A stretch of DNA of 64,000 nucleotides from Stieleria magnilauensis (lineage in GTDB: Bacteria; Planctomycetota; Planctomycetia; Pirellulales; Pirellulaceae), in NCBI GenBank assembly GCA_007753675.1, contig CP036432.1:7628233-7692232 (forward strand). The letters are read 5' to 3'. The number at the start of each line of letters is the position of its first letter. The stretch's first letter is position 1. This document shows positions 36,301 to 44,392 of this stretch, piece by piece. Below the pieces are notes generated by a model. The model saw only the letters and a list, made by a program, of their open reading frames with translations, was not told the DNA's origin and searched no databases. Made by a program: the position numbers and the translations under genes.

Positions 36301-37490
36301 GCGTACAGCCGCGCCAATTGGACATGTTGAACTTGCGCTGCACGGCGTTCGGCCAATGCCGCGTTCAAGTTTTGGCGGGCGGCACCAAAGGGCTGTCGGC
36401 GAACCTGTTGCTCGGCGTCCAATCGTTCGCGATGGTCACCGGTCAGTTTGCTCAGCCGGTCCAAGTAAAACGCGTCGCGATACTCTGCGATCGGTTTCAT
36501 CAATGTGCTCAGCGTAACATCGCTGGAATAAGCCGTCGGTCCCCAGCCGCTGATCCCGCTGGCCATCAGGATGGTGCCGGCCAGAACCGTCGCCGCTTCG
36601 GTCATCAATTCGTCGGGGGCCAGCCCTTGGATTTCGACCTGTTCTTGATCGTTGACCCGTTTGAGCAGCGAATCGAGCGTGACCTGTCGCAGCACGAACC
36701 GATCGTAATACCCTTCGGGATTGACGCTGTGCTCGTCCCAGCCACCGAAGTGATAGTTGGGGCGTCGATTGACCGGGTGGTCGAAATCATAGGCCCGCGG
36801 GTCGAGCGACAATTCGGCCAGTTGTTCGAAGTCGAACGAGGCGCTGCGGAGGACGTCGGGGTCGCTGTCTCGCAGGATCTGGATCGTTTGTGTGATCAGC
36901 TCGTAATAGGGTCCTGCCGAGACGCCGGCCCCGCGGACATAGAGCGGGATCGGACGGACAAACTCGTTCGGGTAGGGCTGGCATCGCCGGTTTTCCAAGA
37001 CCGCGACGGGGCGATAGCCGACGAAGTCATTGAGTTCGCGAATCGCTTGATAGACCAAGTCGGACGTTGCGTCCTCGTCGGCCGAGGCGTCCTGTTCGCT
37101 GTATAGTCGCAACAGGGATTCTGCGGCCCGGGCCAAGAAGAACCCATTGAACAGGACTTCGGGTTCCTGGTGGAACAGCAAGTCCCGGTGGTAGTCCATG
37201 TAGGCCGGCAGCAATTCGCTGAGCAACAGTCGCGAGACGTCGCGTGCCTGGGTGATGTCGGCAAACGCGGACGTCGACTCGGTCAGCGTGACCAAGGTTT
37301 GCTCGATCCAGTTATTGAGCACGAGCCAAGCCGGCGTTCCCGTCAGGGGATTGCCTTGGCTGGCGTGGTAATACGCTTCGTTCCAAAGCGCAGCGATCTT
37401 GGGATCGCTGCTGCCGCTGGAGAAATTCAGGTACCCCGCCAACCGCTTGAGCGAATCGCAGATCGATTCCGGTGGTGGAAGATTGGACAT
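33351..37490 (-). CDS. Very large conserved-type protein of unknown function
   Basis: 1379 residues from the ATG at 37490 (MSNLPPPESICDSLKRLAGY). There is no signal peptide or membrane segment, so it should be cytoplasmic. The sequence looks mostly alpha-helical, with long acidic stretches (ETPDEEDDSESGGLYDAAYD) and many Arg/Leu/Glu-rich helices (AEWKRLVDRLTFLQSLARMW). No catalytic motif or known repeat was recognised. It occupies 4.1 kb alone, with the histone-like gene 93 bp upstream on the same strand. The unbroken frame and normal-looking composition argue that it is a real gene. Confidence 0.8.
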   Translation of the reverse strand: MSNLPPPESICDSLKRLAGYLNFSSGSSDPKIAALWNEAYYHASQGNPLTGTPAWLVLNNWIEQTLVTLTESTSAFADITQARDVSRLLLSELLPAYMDYHRDLLFHQEPEVLFNGFFLARAAESLLRLYSEQDASADEDATSDLVYQAIRELNDFVGYRPVAVLENRRCQPYPNEFVRPIPLYVRGAGVSAGPYYELITQTIQILRDSDPDVLRSASFDFEQLAELSLDPRAYDFDHPVNRRPNYHFGGWDEHSVNPEGYYDRFVLRQVTLDSLLKRVNDQEQVEIQGLAPDELMTEAATVLAGTILMASGISGWGPTAYSSDVTLSTLMKPIAEYRDAFYLDRLSKLTGDHRERLDAEQQVRRQPFGAARQNLNAALAERRAAQVQHVQLARLYARMGYPDAAGRQIDVVPAASARMICRIDCETTLGLRALRFGKLDQAMEVPQRVYDLIKRAIKCGALADPWDLIGFAGQFSLHPSPECSVHDSRADDLLYLIDQLFSYMAKVWSEAAARNDTAAYESISKLYREVAEWWRQFGAHTVESLEAADPLESYDSARLVAQALRVWHEGGAAAGDVKFWAPHAEFFDSPRAYSLVISALLERYDFLPSMALLIHWLGNANEIGLRQGGNSLPRLAERWLMRLRGQFDDESQDDAQRAGCEPSEIWPLARKCFDYLEANAEDFWSAPQFELADNAKPPRDWERELAGETPDEEDDSESGGLYDAAYDGVSYRDTTDDGVDGAVFEYSGDGSRDELEAEWKRLVDRLTFLQSLARMWSVAADIVITDDQDDAERAQDQLVALRDWSQRAKVNRIGLLELLDAVREYKITPGGSDKESMRDYDRSRVLRDSLMERIIGTAVEMSDARRLICGAIIAHVGRHESLRRDAEHSESSTDQVAGEEAGLDEMSADDVQAVKLYASLIAGDVESTRKLFPEYVDAISRENLLYIPISRGGDPVKIYLARLRQRVLRHLMHWLPRRGLVSEACRLIEVSRLMEQQNSVGIGAVTEFDSLFRDGFTALVDALTAAVRQDRDYEELNRDETAIGEVLIPLVERLTETMLGSWLAHSQTLRLSPLETVNDRQSWERLVEFIRRYGDPIFTQVFLQLGNVRAILHQGVADWLQRVIDEDDAQIADMQLFEDLRSGKLSMNQANRWITLVYETLIDHHAEYQDYNSTTTQSDRGDLVYMFMDFLRLRASYERIAWNLKPVMWAHEVLVGNGLENAAMMWRRSLSERIGAEAEKFVMRLRKMQKNYSMRMPTVADRILERFVQPMTIARMRALVKPAMRDAEAGRESSRFELLEEEAELLARTPTGAGLDVPAWLAALEEEVEQLAKRSASSEIDPESLMTIPIIPLAVDDLNDQLDIAQSQGRRLPHMRSKE

Positions 37491-37583
37491 GGGGTGGGGG
37501 CAGCAAAAAGTAGGGCGACTCACCGAATCAGAGGACAAACAACCGTGGGCGGAATTCGACTGGAACTCGCCCCACGGCGGGGA

Positions 37584-37853
37584 TCACTTTTTGGTCGTCT
37601 TTTTCTTTTTGACGCTCTTTTTCTTGGTGCTCTTCTTCGGAGCGGTCACGCTCTTGGCGACGACTTTCTTTGCCGTCTTCTTGGCGGCTTTCTTTTTCGC
37701 CGGCTTCTTTGCGGTCACGTCGGCGGCGGCAGCCTTTTTCTTGCTGGCCTTTTTGGCGGCTTTCTTTTTGCCCGCCTTTTTCTGCTTGCCGCCAAAAATG
37801 TCTTCCCAATTGTTGGAGTACTTTTCGTTCGTTCCGATACGAAGAATGGTCAT
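37584..37853 (-). CDS. Lysine/alanine-rich histone H1-like basic protein
   Basis: 89 residues. A short non-repetitive head (MTILRIGTNEKYSNNWEDIF) is followed by a tail made almost wholly of Lys, Ala, Thr and Val in KKAAKK/PAKKKAAKKTAKK repeats, like the C-terminal tail of histone H1 or Hc1/BphP-type nucleoid proteins. It should bind nucleic acid non-specifically and may compact DNA, in keeping with the condensed nucleoids of planctomycetes. The conserved-looking head may give specificity. It lies 101 bp after ettA. Confidence 0.8.
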   Translation of the reverse strand: MTILRIGTNEKYSNNWEDIFGGKQKKAGKKKAAKKASKKKAAAADVTAKKPAKKKAAKKTAKKVVAKSVTAPKKSTKKKSVKKKKTTKK

Positions 37854-37954
37854 AGCTAAGTTTGGTTAGGGAAAAAAGGGAACTGCCGCATCAACGGCAT
37901 GACGGATTGGGGAATCAAGGTGTACGGCGTGTCGGCGGATGGACCGACCGGCGG

Positions 37955-39631
37955 TTAACCGGCATGGATGCTTTTGTAGCGGGCCTGTTTGATTTCGTTG
38001 GGGTCCTCGCCCATCCGCTCTCGCAGTCCTCGGTCGTAGACTTCGAAGTTGCCTTCGCACCACGTGACTTTGCCGTCGCCTTCGAATGCAAGGATATGCG
38101 TTGCGAGGCGATCAAGGAACCAGCGGTCGTGCGAAGTGACCACGACGCAGCCGGCGAAATGCATGATCGCTTCTTCCAGAGCACGCAGCGTGTCGACATC
38201 GAGGTCGTTGGTCGGTTCGTCCAGCAGCAGCACGTTGCAGCCACGCCGCAACAGTTTTGCCAAGTGAACTCGGTTGCGTTCACCACCGGACAGGTTGCCG
38301 ACTTTCTTTTCCTGGTCGGGGCCTTTGAAATTAAAACGCGAGACATAGGCCCGCGCGTTGACGTTGCGGCCTCCCAGTACGATCGTCTCGGTTCCGCCGC
38401 TGATTTCTTCAAACACGGTGTTGTCGTCGGCCAGCGAATCGCGGCTTTGATCGACGTAGCCCAAGTCAACCGTCTCGCCGACGCGGAACTGACCTTCGTC
38501 GGCCGGTTCTTCGCCGGTCAGCATTTTGAACAGCGTCGTCTTGCCGGCACCGTTGGGACCGATCACGCCGACGATGCCACCGGCGGGCAAGCGGAACGAC
38601 AGGTCGTCGATCAAGACCTTGTCGCCGAATGCCTTGTGGATGTTCTTGCCTTCGATGACCAGTTCACCCAGATGACGATTGGAGGGAATCTGGATTTCCA
38701 ACTCGTCGGGCCGATCCTCGAATTTCTCGGCCGCCAAATCCTCGTAGGCCTTGATCCGCGCCTTGCTTTTCGCCTGGCGGGCTTTGGGGCTCATGCGGAT
38801 CCATTCCAATTCGTTGGCCAACGTGCGTTCGCGCGCCTTGGCCTGGCGTTGTTCCAGCTGCATCCGTTTCTGGCGCGCTTCCAGCCACGCGGTGTAGTTG
38901 CCTTCGAACGGAATGCCGCGGCCGCGGTCGATTTCCAGGATCCACTGGGCGACGTTGTCCAGGAAGTAGCGGTCGTGGGTCACCGCGACGACGGTACCCG
39001 GGTACTTGGCCAGGTGTTGTTCGAGCCAAGAGACCGATTCGGCATCGAGGTGGTTGGTCGGTTCGTCCAACAGCAGCAAGTCGGGCTGGCGGATCAGCAG
39101 TTGGCAAAGTGCGACACGTCGGCGTTCACCGCCCGAGAGCGTGGTCACGGTGGAATCGCCGGGGGGCAGATTCATGACGGCCATCGCCATTTCGACTTGT
39201 CGATCGAGTTCCCACAGGTTGTAGGCATCGATCGTGTCTTGCAGCGTCGCCATTTCGTCGCACAGCTTTTGCATCTCGTCGTCGTCGGTGACGTCGCCGA
39301 GCAGCATGCTGATTTCATTGAATCGATCGACGATCGCGCGACGCTCGGCGACGGCGGTTTGAACGTTTTCAAACACCGTCTTGGTTTCGTCCAGCGGCGG
39401 TTCTTGTTCCAGGTAGCCGACGGTGAAGCCTTTGGTCAGTTTCGCGCTGCCGTCAAAGTCGGTGTCCTGGCCGGCCATGATCCGCAACAGCGTCGACTTT
39501 CCGGCACCGTTGGGACCGAGGACGCCGATTTTCGCGCCCGGATAAAACGCCAAATTGACTTCGTTGAGCACCGCCTTTTGACCGTGCTTTTTCGTCAAGT
39601 CTTCGACTTGGTAAATGTATTGCCTGCCCAT
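37955..39631 (-). CDS. ettA: ABC-F protein, energy-dependent translational throttle EttA
   Basis: 558 residues, two ABC ATPase cassettes and no membrane domain. Walker A motifs are [11 protein letters not shown] and [11 protein letters not shown]; signature motifs are [12 protein letters not shown] and [12 protein letters not shown]. The linker carries the EttA-type arm and P-site tether region ([13 protein letters not shown]). EttA binds the ribosomal E site and gates translation by ADP/ATP ratio. Opening [20 protein letters not shown] is typical. It follows guaA by 18 bp. Confidence 0.92.
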   Translation of the reverse strand: MGRQYIYQVEDLTKKHGQKAVLNEVNLAFYPGAKIGVLGPNGAGKSTLLRIMAGQDTDFDGSAKLTKGFTVGYLEQEPPLDETKTVFENVQTAVAERRAIVDRFNEISMLLGDVTDDDEMQKLCDEMATLQDTIDAYNLWELDRQVEMAMAVMNLPPGDSTVTTLSGGERRRVALCQLLIRQPDLLLLDEPTNHLDAESVSWLEQHLAKYPGTVVAVTHDRYFLDNVAQWILEIDRGRGIPFEGNYTAWLEARQKRMQLEQRQAKARERTLANELEWIRMSPKARQAKSKARIKAYEDLAAEKFEDRPDELEIQIPSNRHLGELVIEGKNIHKAFGDKVLIDDLSFRLPAGGIVGVIGPNGAGKTTLFKMLTGEEPADEGQFRVGETVDLGYVDQSRDSLADDNTVFEEISGGTETIVLGGRNVNARAYVSRFNFKGPDQEKKVGNLSGGERNRVHLAKLLRRGCNVLLLDEPTNDLDVDTLRALEEAIMHFAGCVVVTSHDRWFLDRLATHILAFEGDGKVTWCEGNFEVYDRGLRERMGEDPNEIKQARYKSIHAG

Positions 39632-39649
39632 GCCTTGCTTGTTCCTGTC

Positions 39650-41263
39650 CTATTCCCACTCGATCGTTGCGGGCGGCTTGCTGCTGATGTCATAGCAGAC
39701 TCGGTTGACGCCCTTGACTTCGTTGATGATTCGTGTGCTGATCCGCGCCAGCAGCTCGTACGGCAATCGGCTCCAATCGGCCGTCATGAAATCGTCGGTG
39801 TTGACGCTGCGGACGGCGATCGCATTGTCATACGTTCGCGCGTCGCCCATCACCCCCACACTTTGGACCGGCAACAGGACCGCAAAGGTCTGGCTGGTCT
39901 CGCGGTACAGTCCCGCCGCTTCGATCTCTTCGATCACGATCGCATCGGCGGCTCGCAGCACGACCAGTTTGTCGCGTGTGACTTCGCCCAGGCATCGGAC
40001 GGCCAAACCGGGGCCGGGGAACGGATGTCGCCAGACCAGTTTTTCCGGCAAGCCCAATTCCAAACCCAGTCGTCGCACTTCGTCCTTGAACAGGTCGCGA
40101 AGCGGTTCGATCAGTTCAAACCCCAGTTCTTCCGGCAGCCCGCCGACGTTGTGGTGCAACTTGATCGTCGCGGCCGGTCCGTCAGGATCGGCTCCGCTTT
40201 CGATCACGTCGGGGTACAGGGTGCCTTGGGCGAGGAAGTGGGCGTTCTCGATCGATTCGGCTTCCTTTTTGAAGCACTCGATAAAGTCATGGCCGATGCG
40301 TCGGCGTTTTTCTTGCGGTTCGACGACTCCGGCCAGCGACGCGAGGAACCGGTCTTCGGCGTCGACGACGTGCAAGTCGGCTTTGAAGTGATTGGTGAAT
40401 TCGTCGATCACCAAGGCCTGTTCGTTTTTGCGGAGCAGCCCGTTGTCGATCAAGATGCACGTCAACTGGGGGCCGATGGCTTTGTACAGCAGTGCCGCGA
40501 CGACGGAGGAATCGACGCCGCCGCTGAGCCCGCAGATCACGCGTCGGTCGCCGACGGCGTCACGGATCTGGCGGACGGTGGCGTCGGCGAAATCACTCAG
40601 TTGCCAATTGGGTTCACAGCCGCAGATGCCTCGGACAAAGTTTGCCAGCACCTTTCCGCCCAGCGGGGTGTGCGTGACTTCCGGGTGGAACTGCATGCCG
40701 TAAACCGGCAATTCCTTGTGCCGGATCGCCGCAAACGGGCAGGTGCTGGTGCGGGCGAGCGGTTCGAATTGCTCGCTGATCGCCGAGATCTGGTCTCCGT
40801 GGCTCATCCAGACGTCGATCTCGCCCGGCAGTTCCTCAAACAGCGTTCCGGGCTCGACGATTTCGCACATCGCGTGGCCGTATTCGCGGCGCGAGGTGTT
40901 GGTGACCTTGCCGCCGAACGCTTCGCAGGCGACTTGCAAGCCGTAGCAGATGCCCAGAACGGGAATACCCAGGCGGAACAATTCGGGATCGCAGCGGGGC
41001 GCCCCGTCCTCGTAAACACTGGACGGTCCGCCCGACAAAATGATGCCTTTGGGGGCGAGTTCGGCGATCCGATCGGCGGACAGATCGTGTCGGATGATCT
41101 GACAGTAAACGTTCTGCTCGCGAACGCGTCGGGCGATCAGCTGGGCGTACTGCGAACCGAAATCCAGGACAACGATCCGTTGATCCGTCAGCACCGAAGC
41201 GCCGGCCTCGGAAAGGCTTGATTCGGTGGAGTTGCCCGTCGAGTGGGCGCTGGAAACACTCAT
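39650..41263 (-). CDS. guaA: GMP synthase (glutamine-hydrolysing)
   Basis: 537 residues. The class I glutamine amidotransferase domain has the catalytic Cys in [12 protein letters not shown] and the His/Glu pair in QFHPEVTHT. The ATP pyrophosphatase domain has the PP-loop [15 protein letters not shown], followed by the dimerisation domain ending KPPATIEWE. It converts XMP to GMP with glutamine and ATP. Likely co-transcribed with ettA 18 bp downstream. Confidence 0.95.
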   Translation of the reverse strand: MSVSSAHSTGNSTESSLSEAGASVLTDQRIVVLDFGSQYAQLIARRVREQNVYCQIIRHDLSADRIAELAPKGIILSGGPSSVYEDGAPRCDPELFRLGIPVLGICYGLQVACEAFGGKVTNTSRREYGHAMCEIVEPGTLFEELPGEIDVWMSHGDQISAISEQFEPLARTSTCPFAAIRHKELPVYGMQFHPEVTHTPLGGKVLANFVRGICGCEPNWQLSDFADATVRQIRDAVGDRRVICGLSGGVDSSVVAALLYKAIGPQLTCILIDNGLLRKNEQALVIDEFTNHFKADLHVVDAEDRFLASLAGVVEPQEKRRRIGHDFIECFKKEAESIENAHFLAQGTLYPDVIESGADPDGPAATIKLHHNVGGLPEELGFELIEPLRDLFKDEVRRLGLELGLPEKLVWRHPFPGPGLAVRCLGEVTRDKLVVLRAADAIVIEEIEAAGLYRETSQTFAVLLPVQSVGVMGDARTYDNAIAVRSVNTDDFMTADWSRLPYELLARISTRIINEVKGVNRVCYDISSKPPATIEWE

Positions 41264-41634
41264 GCAGGTGTGAATGGATTAAAGGGGAGCCGAGGTGGCA
41301 GGGACGTCGGGCCAAACACGCGACGAATCGGAAACGCCGGCGGCGTCGATCAGCCGCCTGCGTTTTGCTGGATCGACTTTGTTGCGCGTGCCGTAGTCGC
41401 CAATGCCAAACCGGGAGTGTAGAAAATGCACCGGTAATCCCCAAGGGGCTAAACCGCTGACGCCGGGTAGATCGTTCGGCTCTGCCGGCCCTGGGGGGCG
41501 TTTTGACGGGCTGTCGATGCGACCGGACCGACCCGGATTTCGGCCGCCAGCCCCCGGGATTGACCGACGATTGACTCCGCCGATGGTTCGGCCGATCGCC
41601 AAATTTTCTTCCACGATGCCACCTTGATGAACCC
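41264..41634. other. Divergent guaA/surE intergenic region
   Basis: 371 bp that should hold promoters for both genes. I found no purine riboswitch core, no inverted repeat long enough for a PurR-type operator and no convincing promoter hexamers. Confidence 0.4.
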
Positions 41635-42396
41635 ATGCGAATTCTTTTGACCAACGACGATGGTGTGTTCGCACCCGGACTGGCCGCACTGGAACAACAA
41701 CTCCGCCACCTCGGGGAGGTGATCGTGATCGCACCGGCGACCGAACAGTCGGGCGTCAGTCACTCGATCACCTTTCTCACCCCGTTGGTGGGGAAATCGA
41801 TTCATCGCGATGGCCGGCACTGGGCATGGGCGGTCGAGGGTAGCCCCGCCGATTGCGTCAAACTGGCGATCGCCGAACTGCTGCGAGATAATCCGGTCGA
41901 TCTGGTCGTCAGCGGCATCAACAACGGACTCAACGCCGGCATCAATGTGCTGTACAGCGGCACCGTCGCCGCGGCCATCGAAGGGGCCTTTTTCGGAACC
42001 ACCAGCGTCGCCGTCTCACTCGAATACGACCCCGATGCCGATTTTCAGTCCGCAGCCGTGATCGCCAAAAAAATCATCGGTGGGATCGCAAAGCACCCCT
42101 CGTCCAAAGGGAAGTTGTTCAACCTGAACATCCCGACCGCAGCCACCCAGTCGCCCGCGGAATTGCAAATCGTACCGATGGGACTGGCCCAGTACGGCAA
42201 CCGCTACGAAAAACGCCAAGACCCCGGCGGACGAGATTATTACTGGGCACTGTGGGAAGAACCCAGCGAGCCGCCGCAAGAAAAAACCGACATCACCGAA
42301 CTGCGAAAAGGCAACGTGACCCTGACCAGTTTGCAGTTCGACATGACCAACCACCCGTTGACCGATGACATGGAAGGCTGGGGATTAAAATTGTAG
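41635..42396 (+). CDS. surE: 5'-nucleotidase SurE
   Basis: 253 residues. The metal site is in MRILLTNDDGVFAPGL (NDD), with the family motifs APATEQSGVSHSIT and SGINNGLNAGINVLYSGTV. SurE removes phosphate from nucleoside 5'- or 3'-monophosphates and helps stationary-phase survival. The ATG at 41635 gives the canonical N-terminus. The gene converges on an ASPIC/UnbV gene with a hairpin in between. Confidence 0.93.
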   Translation: MRILLTNDDGVFAPGLAALEQQLRHLGEVIVIAPATEQSGVSHSITFLTPLVGKSIHRDGRHWAWAVEGSPADCVKLAIAELLRDNPVDLVVSGINNGLNAGINVLYSGTVAAAIEGAFFGTTSVAVSLEYDPDADFQSAAVIAKKIIGGIAKHPSSKGKLFNLNIPTAATQSPAELQIVPMGLAQYGNRYEKRQDPGGRDYYWALWEEPSEPPQEKTDITELRKGNVTLTSLQFDMTNHPLTDDMEGWGLKL

Positions 42397-42417
42397 GGCG
42401 TGTTGTGCATGCATGCT

Positions 42418-42434
42418 GTCACGCACAGCGTGAC
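42418..42434. repeat. GTCACGC-ACA-GCGTGAC hairpin
   Basis: A perfect 7-bp stem with loop ACA, followed by CTACGT, sits between the convergent surE and ASPIC genes and may end transcription from either side, although no T-tract follows. A relative with compensatory base changes lies at 58360-58376. Confidence 0.65.
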
Positions 42435-42457
42435 CTACGTCTCGTTGCAGTCGTCGC

Positions 42458-44299
42458 TTACTGCTGCACCAACTCGATCAACCGATCGACGCCGCTGACT
42501 TCCACCGGAACGGGGGCTTCGCCGGGCCAGGTTACGGTGACGCGATCGACGGTTTCCGCTTCGCCGAGCCCGAAGGTCAGCTCCAGTTCCGATTGGCTGA
42601 GGTAGCTGCGGGTCGGCATGACGACGCGTGTTTGCGATTGGTCTCCGATCGTCACGGTGACCGCGGCCCCGATGGCGTCGCGATTGCAACGTGTCCCCTG
42701 CAATCGAAATCGCAGGTAGTGATGTCCGCTGGCCTGGTCGTTGCGAAATAGCTTGGCCGGCCCGTCGCTGACCGAGATCACGACGTCTTGGTCGCCATCA
42801 TTGTCAAAATCACCAAACGCCGCACCGCGGCCGACGATCGGTTCGCAAAACGACTCTCCGGTGCAGTTTTCGTCCAACAGCGCCAATTCGGATTGCGCGT
42901 CACGTCCCGCGTTCCAGAACAACTGGGGCGGTTGGGCGTAACGCAACGTCCGCTGCGTCTTTTCAATCTCCTCTTCCAGGTGGCCGTTGGCGCCCAGGAT
43001 GTCCAGACGACCATCCAGGTCGGCGTCAAAGAAGAACAGGCCGAAGGTCAGGCCCAGTCGTGTCGGCGGTCCGAACCCGGTGAACATGGCCGCGTCGACA
43101 AACGTCTGCCGCTTCGGTGACGCCATGTACAGCGCGCTGGCTTCGTTGGCGAAGTTTCCGATGCCGATCGCCAGCGTGCCGTCGGTGCGAAAGACGGCGG
43201 CATCGATCCCCATCGCGCCGCGGGCATTGCCGCTGGCGAGGTCGTAGGCGATTCCGGCCAGCCGTCCCGTTTCGGTGAACGTGCCGTCACGATTGTTTTC
43301 GAACAGAAAATTGCGCACCGTGTCGTTGGCGACGACGATGTCCAGATAACCATCGCGGTTGACATCGACCGGAACGACTCCCATCGCTTTGCCCAGCACG
43401 ACATCCGTTTCTGGGCTTCGCATTTGAATCCCCGCCGACTGGGAAACGTCTTTGAAAACGCCATCGCCTTCGTTGTGGTACAGGTACGAATGGGCGCCCG
43501 AGAACGCGTCGGGCGGGCCGTAGGATCGGTTTTCTCCGTCGATCGAAAACGTTTGCGAGAGGTCCAGGTCGCGGCTCCAGGTGACATAGTTGCAGACGAA
43601 CAGGTCCAAGCGTCCGTCGTTGTCGTAATCGAAAAAGCCCGCGCTGGTGCTCCAAGCGCCTTCGGCTCCCGACACGCCGGCCTGGTCGGTCACATCGACA
43701 AACTTTCCGTCGTCATTTCGCAACAAGCGATTGGATCCGACTGCGGTGATGAAGACGTCGCGATCGCCATCGTTGTCGTAGTCGCCGACGGCGGCCCCCA
43801 TTCCGTAAAGCGACAGATCGAGCCCGGTTTGCTCGGAGACATCCACAAACTTGAACGTGCCGTCCCCTTGATACAGACGACAGGGACTTGCCGACGCGTT
43901 TTCGGTCCAGGGCCAATCTGTCGAATTGATGAACAACAGGTCTTGGTTGCCGTCTTGGTTGTAATCGAAGACCGCGACACCGCTGCCCATCGTTTCGGGC
44001 AGCAATTTCTCGCCCTGCTTGCCGGCGTAATGTTTGAAGTCGACGCCGGACGCCTGCGTGACCTCAACCAGCGGAATTTGCGGAAGCGTGGCCTGGTCAA
44101 CCTGCCGGCCTTCGGGAGCCTCGGGCTGAATCTCGATCGCCTTGCGGTCCTTCTGGCGGAGATTCAGAAAGGCCAGCATCCCGATGATCGGGAGCATCAT
44201 CACGATGATGAAAATCAGCGACTTTCGAAACGCGGATTCGATCACCGCGTCGTTCTGCACGTCTTCGTCTTCGGCGGGTTCGGTCGGCAAATTGGTCAT
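42458..44299 (-). CDS. ASPIC/UnbV protein with FG-GAP repeats
   Basis: 613 residues. A membrane anchor (SLIFIIVMMLPIIGMLAFLNL) is followed by FG-GAP/VCBS beta-propeller repeats with calcium-loop motifs (VFDYNQDGNQDLLFIN, VGDYDNDGDRDVFIT, FDYDNDGRLDLFVCN, VDVNRDGYLDIVVAND). The C-terminal UnbV domain (RDAIGAAVTVTIG, SQSELELTFGLGEAETVD) closes it. It resembles CRTAC1-type proteins. It is the last gene of a three-gene set with the pentaheme cytochrome (93 bp upstream) and the giant FG-GAP lipoprotein. Confidence 0.88.
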   Translation of the reverse strand: MTNLPTEPAEDEDVQNDAVIESAFRKSLIFIIVMMLPIIGMLAFLNLRQKDRKAIEIQPEAPEGRQVDQATLPQIPLVEVTQASGVDFKHYAGKQGEKLLPETMGSGVAVFDYNQDGNQDLLFINSTDWPWTENASASPCRLYQGDGTFKFVDVSEQTGLDLSLYGMGAAVGDYDNDGDRDVFITAVGSNRLLRNDDGKFVDVTDQAGVSGAEGAWSTSAGFFDYDNDGRLDLFVCNYVTWSRDLDLSQTFSIDGENRSYGPPDAFSGAHSYLYHNEGDGVFKDVSQSAGIQMRSPETDVVLGKAMGVVPVDVNRDGYLDIVVANDTVRNFLFENNRDGTFTETGRLAGIAYDLASGNARGAMGIDAAVFRTDGTLAIGIGNFANEASALYMASPKRQTFVDAAMFTGFGPPTRLGLTFGLFFFDADLDGRLDILGANGHLEEEIEKTQRTLRYAQPPQLFWNAGRDAQSELALLDENCTGESFCEPIVGRGAAFGDFDNDGDQDVVISVSDGPAKLFRNDQASGHHYLRFRLQGTRCNRDAIGAAVTVTIGDQSQTRVVMPTRSYLSQSELELTFGLGEAETVDRVTVTWPGEAPVPVEVSGVDRLIELVQQ

Positions 44300-44392
44300 G
44301 GAGAAGTGGTCAGGGGGAGTGACTTGGCGGTCGAGGGGAGAGTCAGTGTCGGTTGCGAAAAGTGGGAATGGCTTCCAGCCTATCGCACTGTT

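Noticed and set aside
37862-41221. A 1119-codon plus-strand open frame opposite ettA and guaA
   Set aside because: It lies entirely antisense to two genes with clear family motifs. Such frames arise from the codon bias of GC-rich genes; its translation is Gln/Asp/Arg-rich with no recognisable domain.
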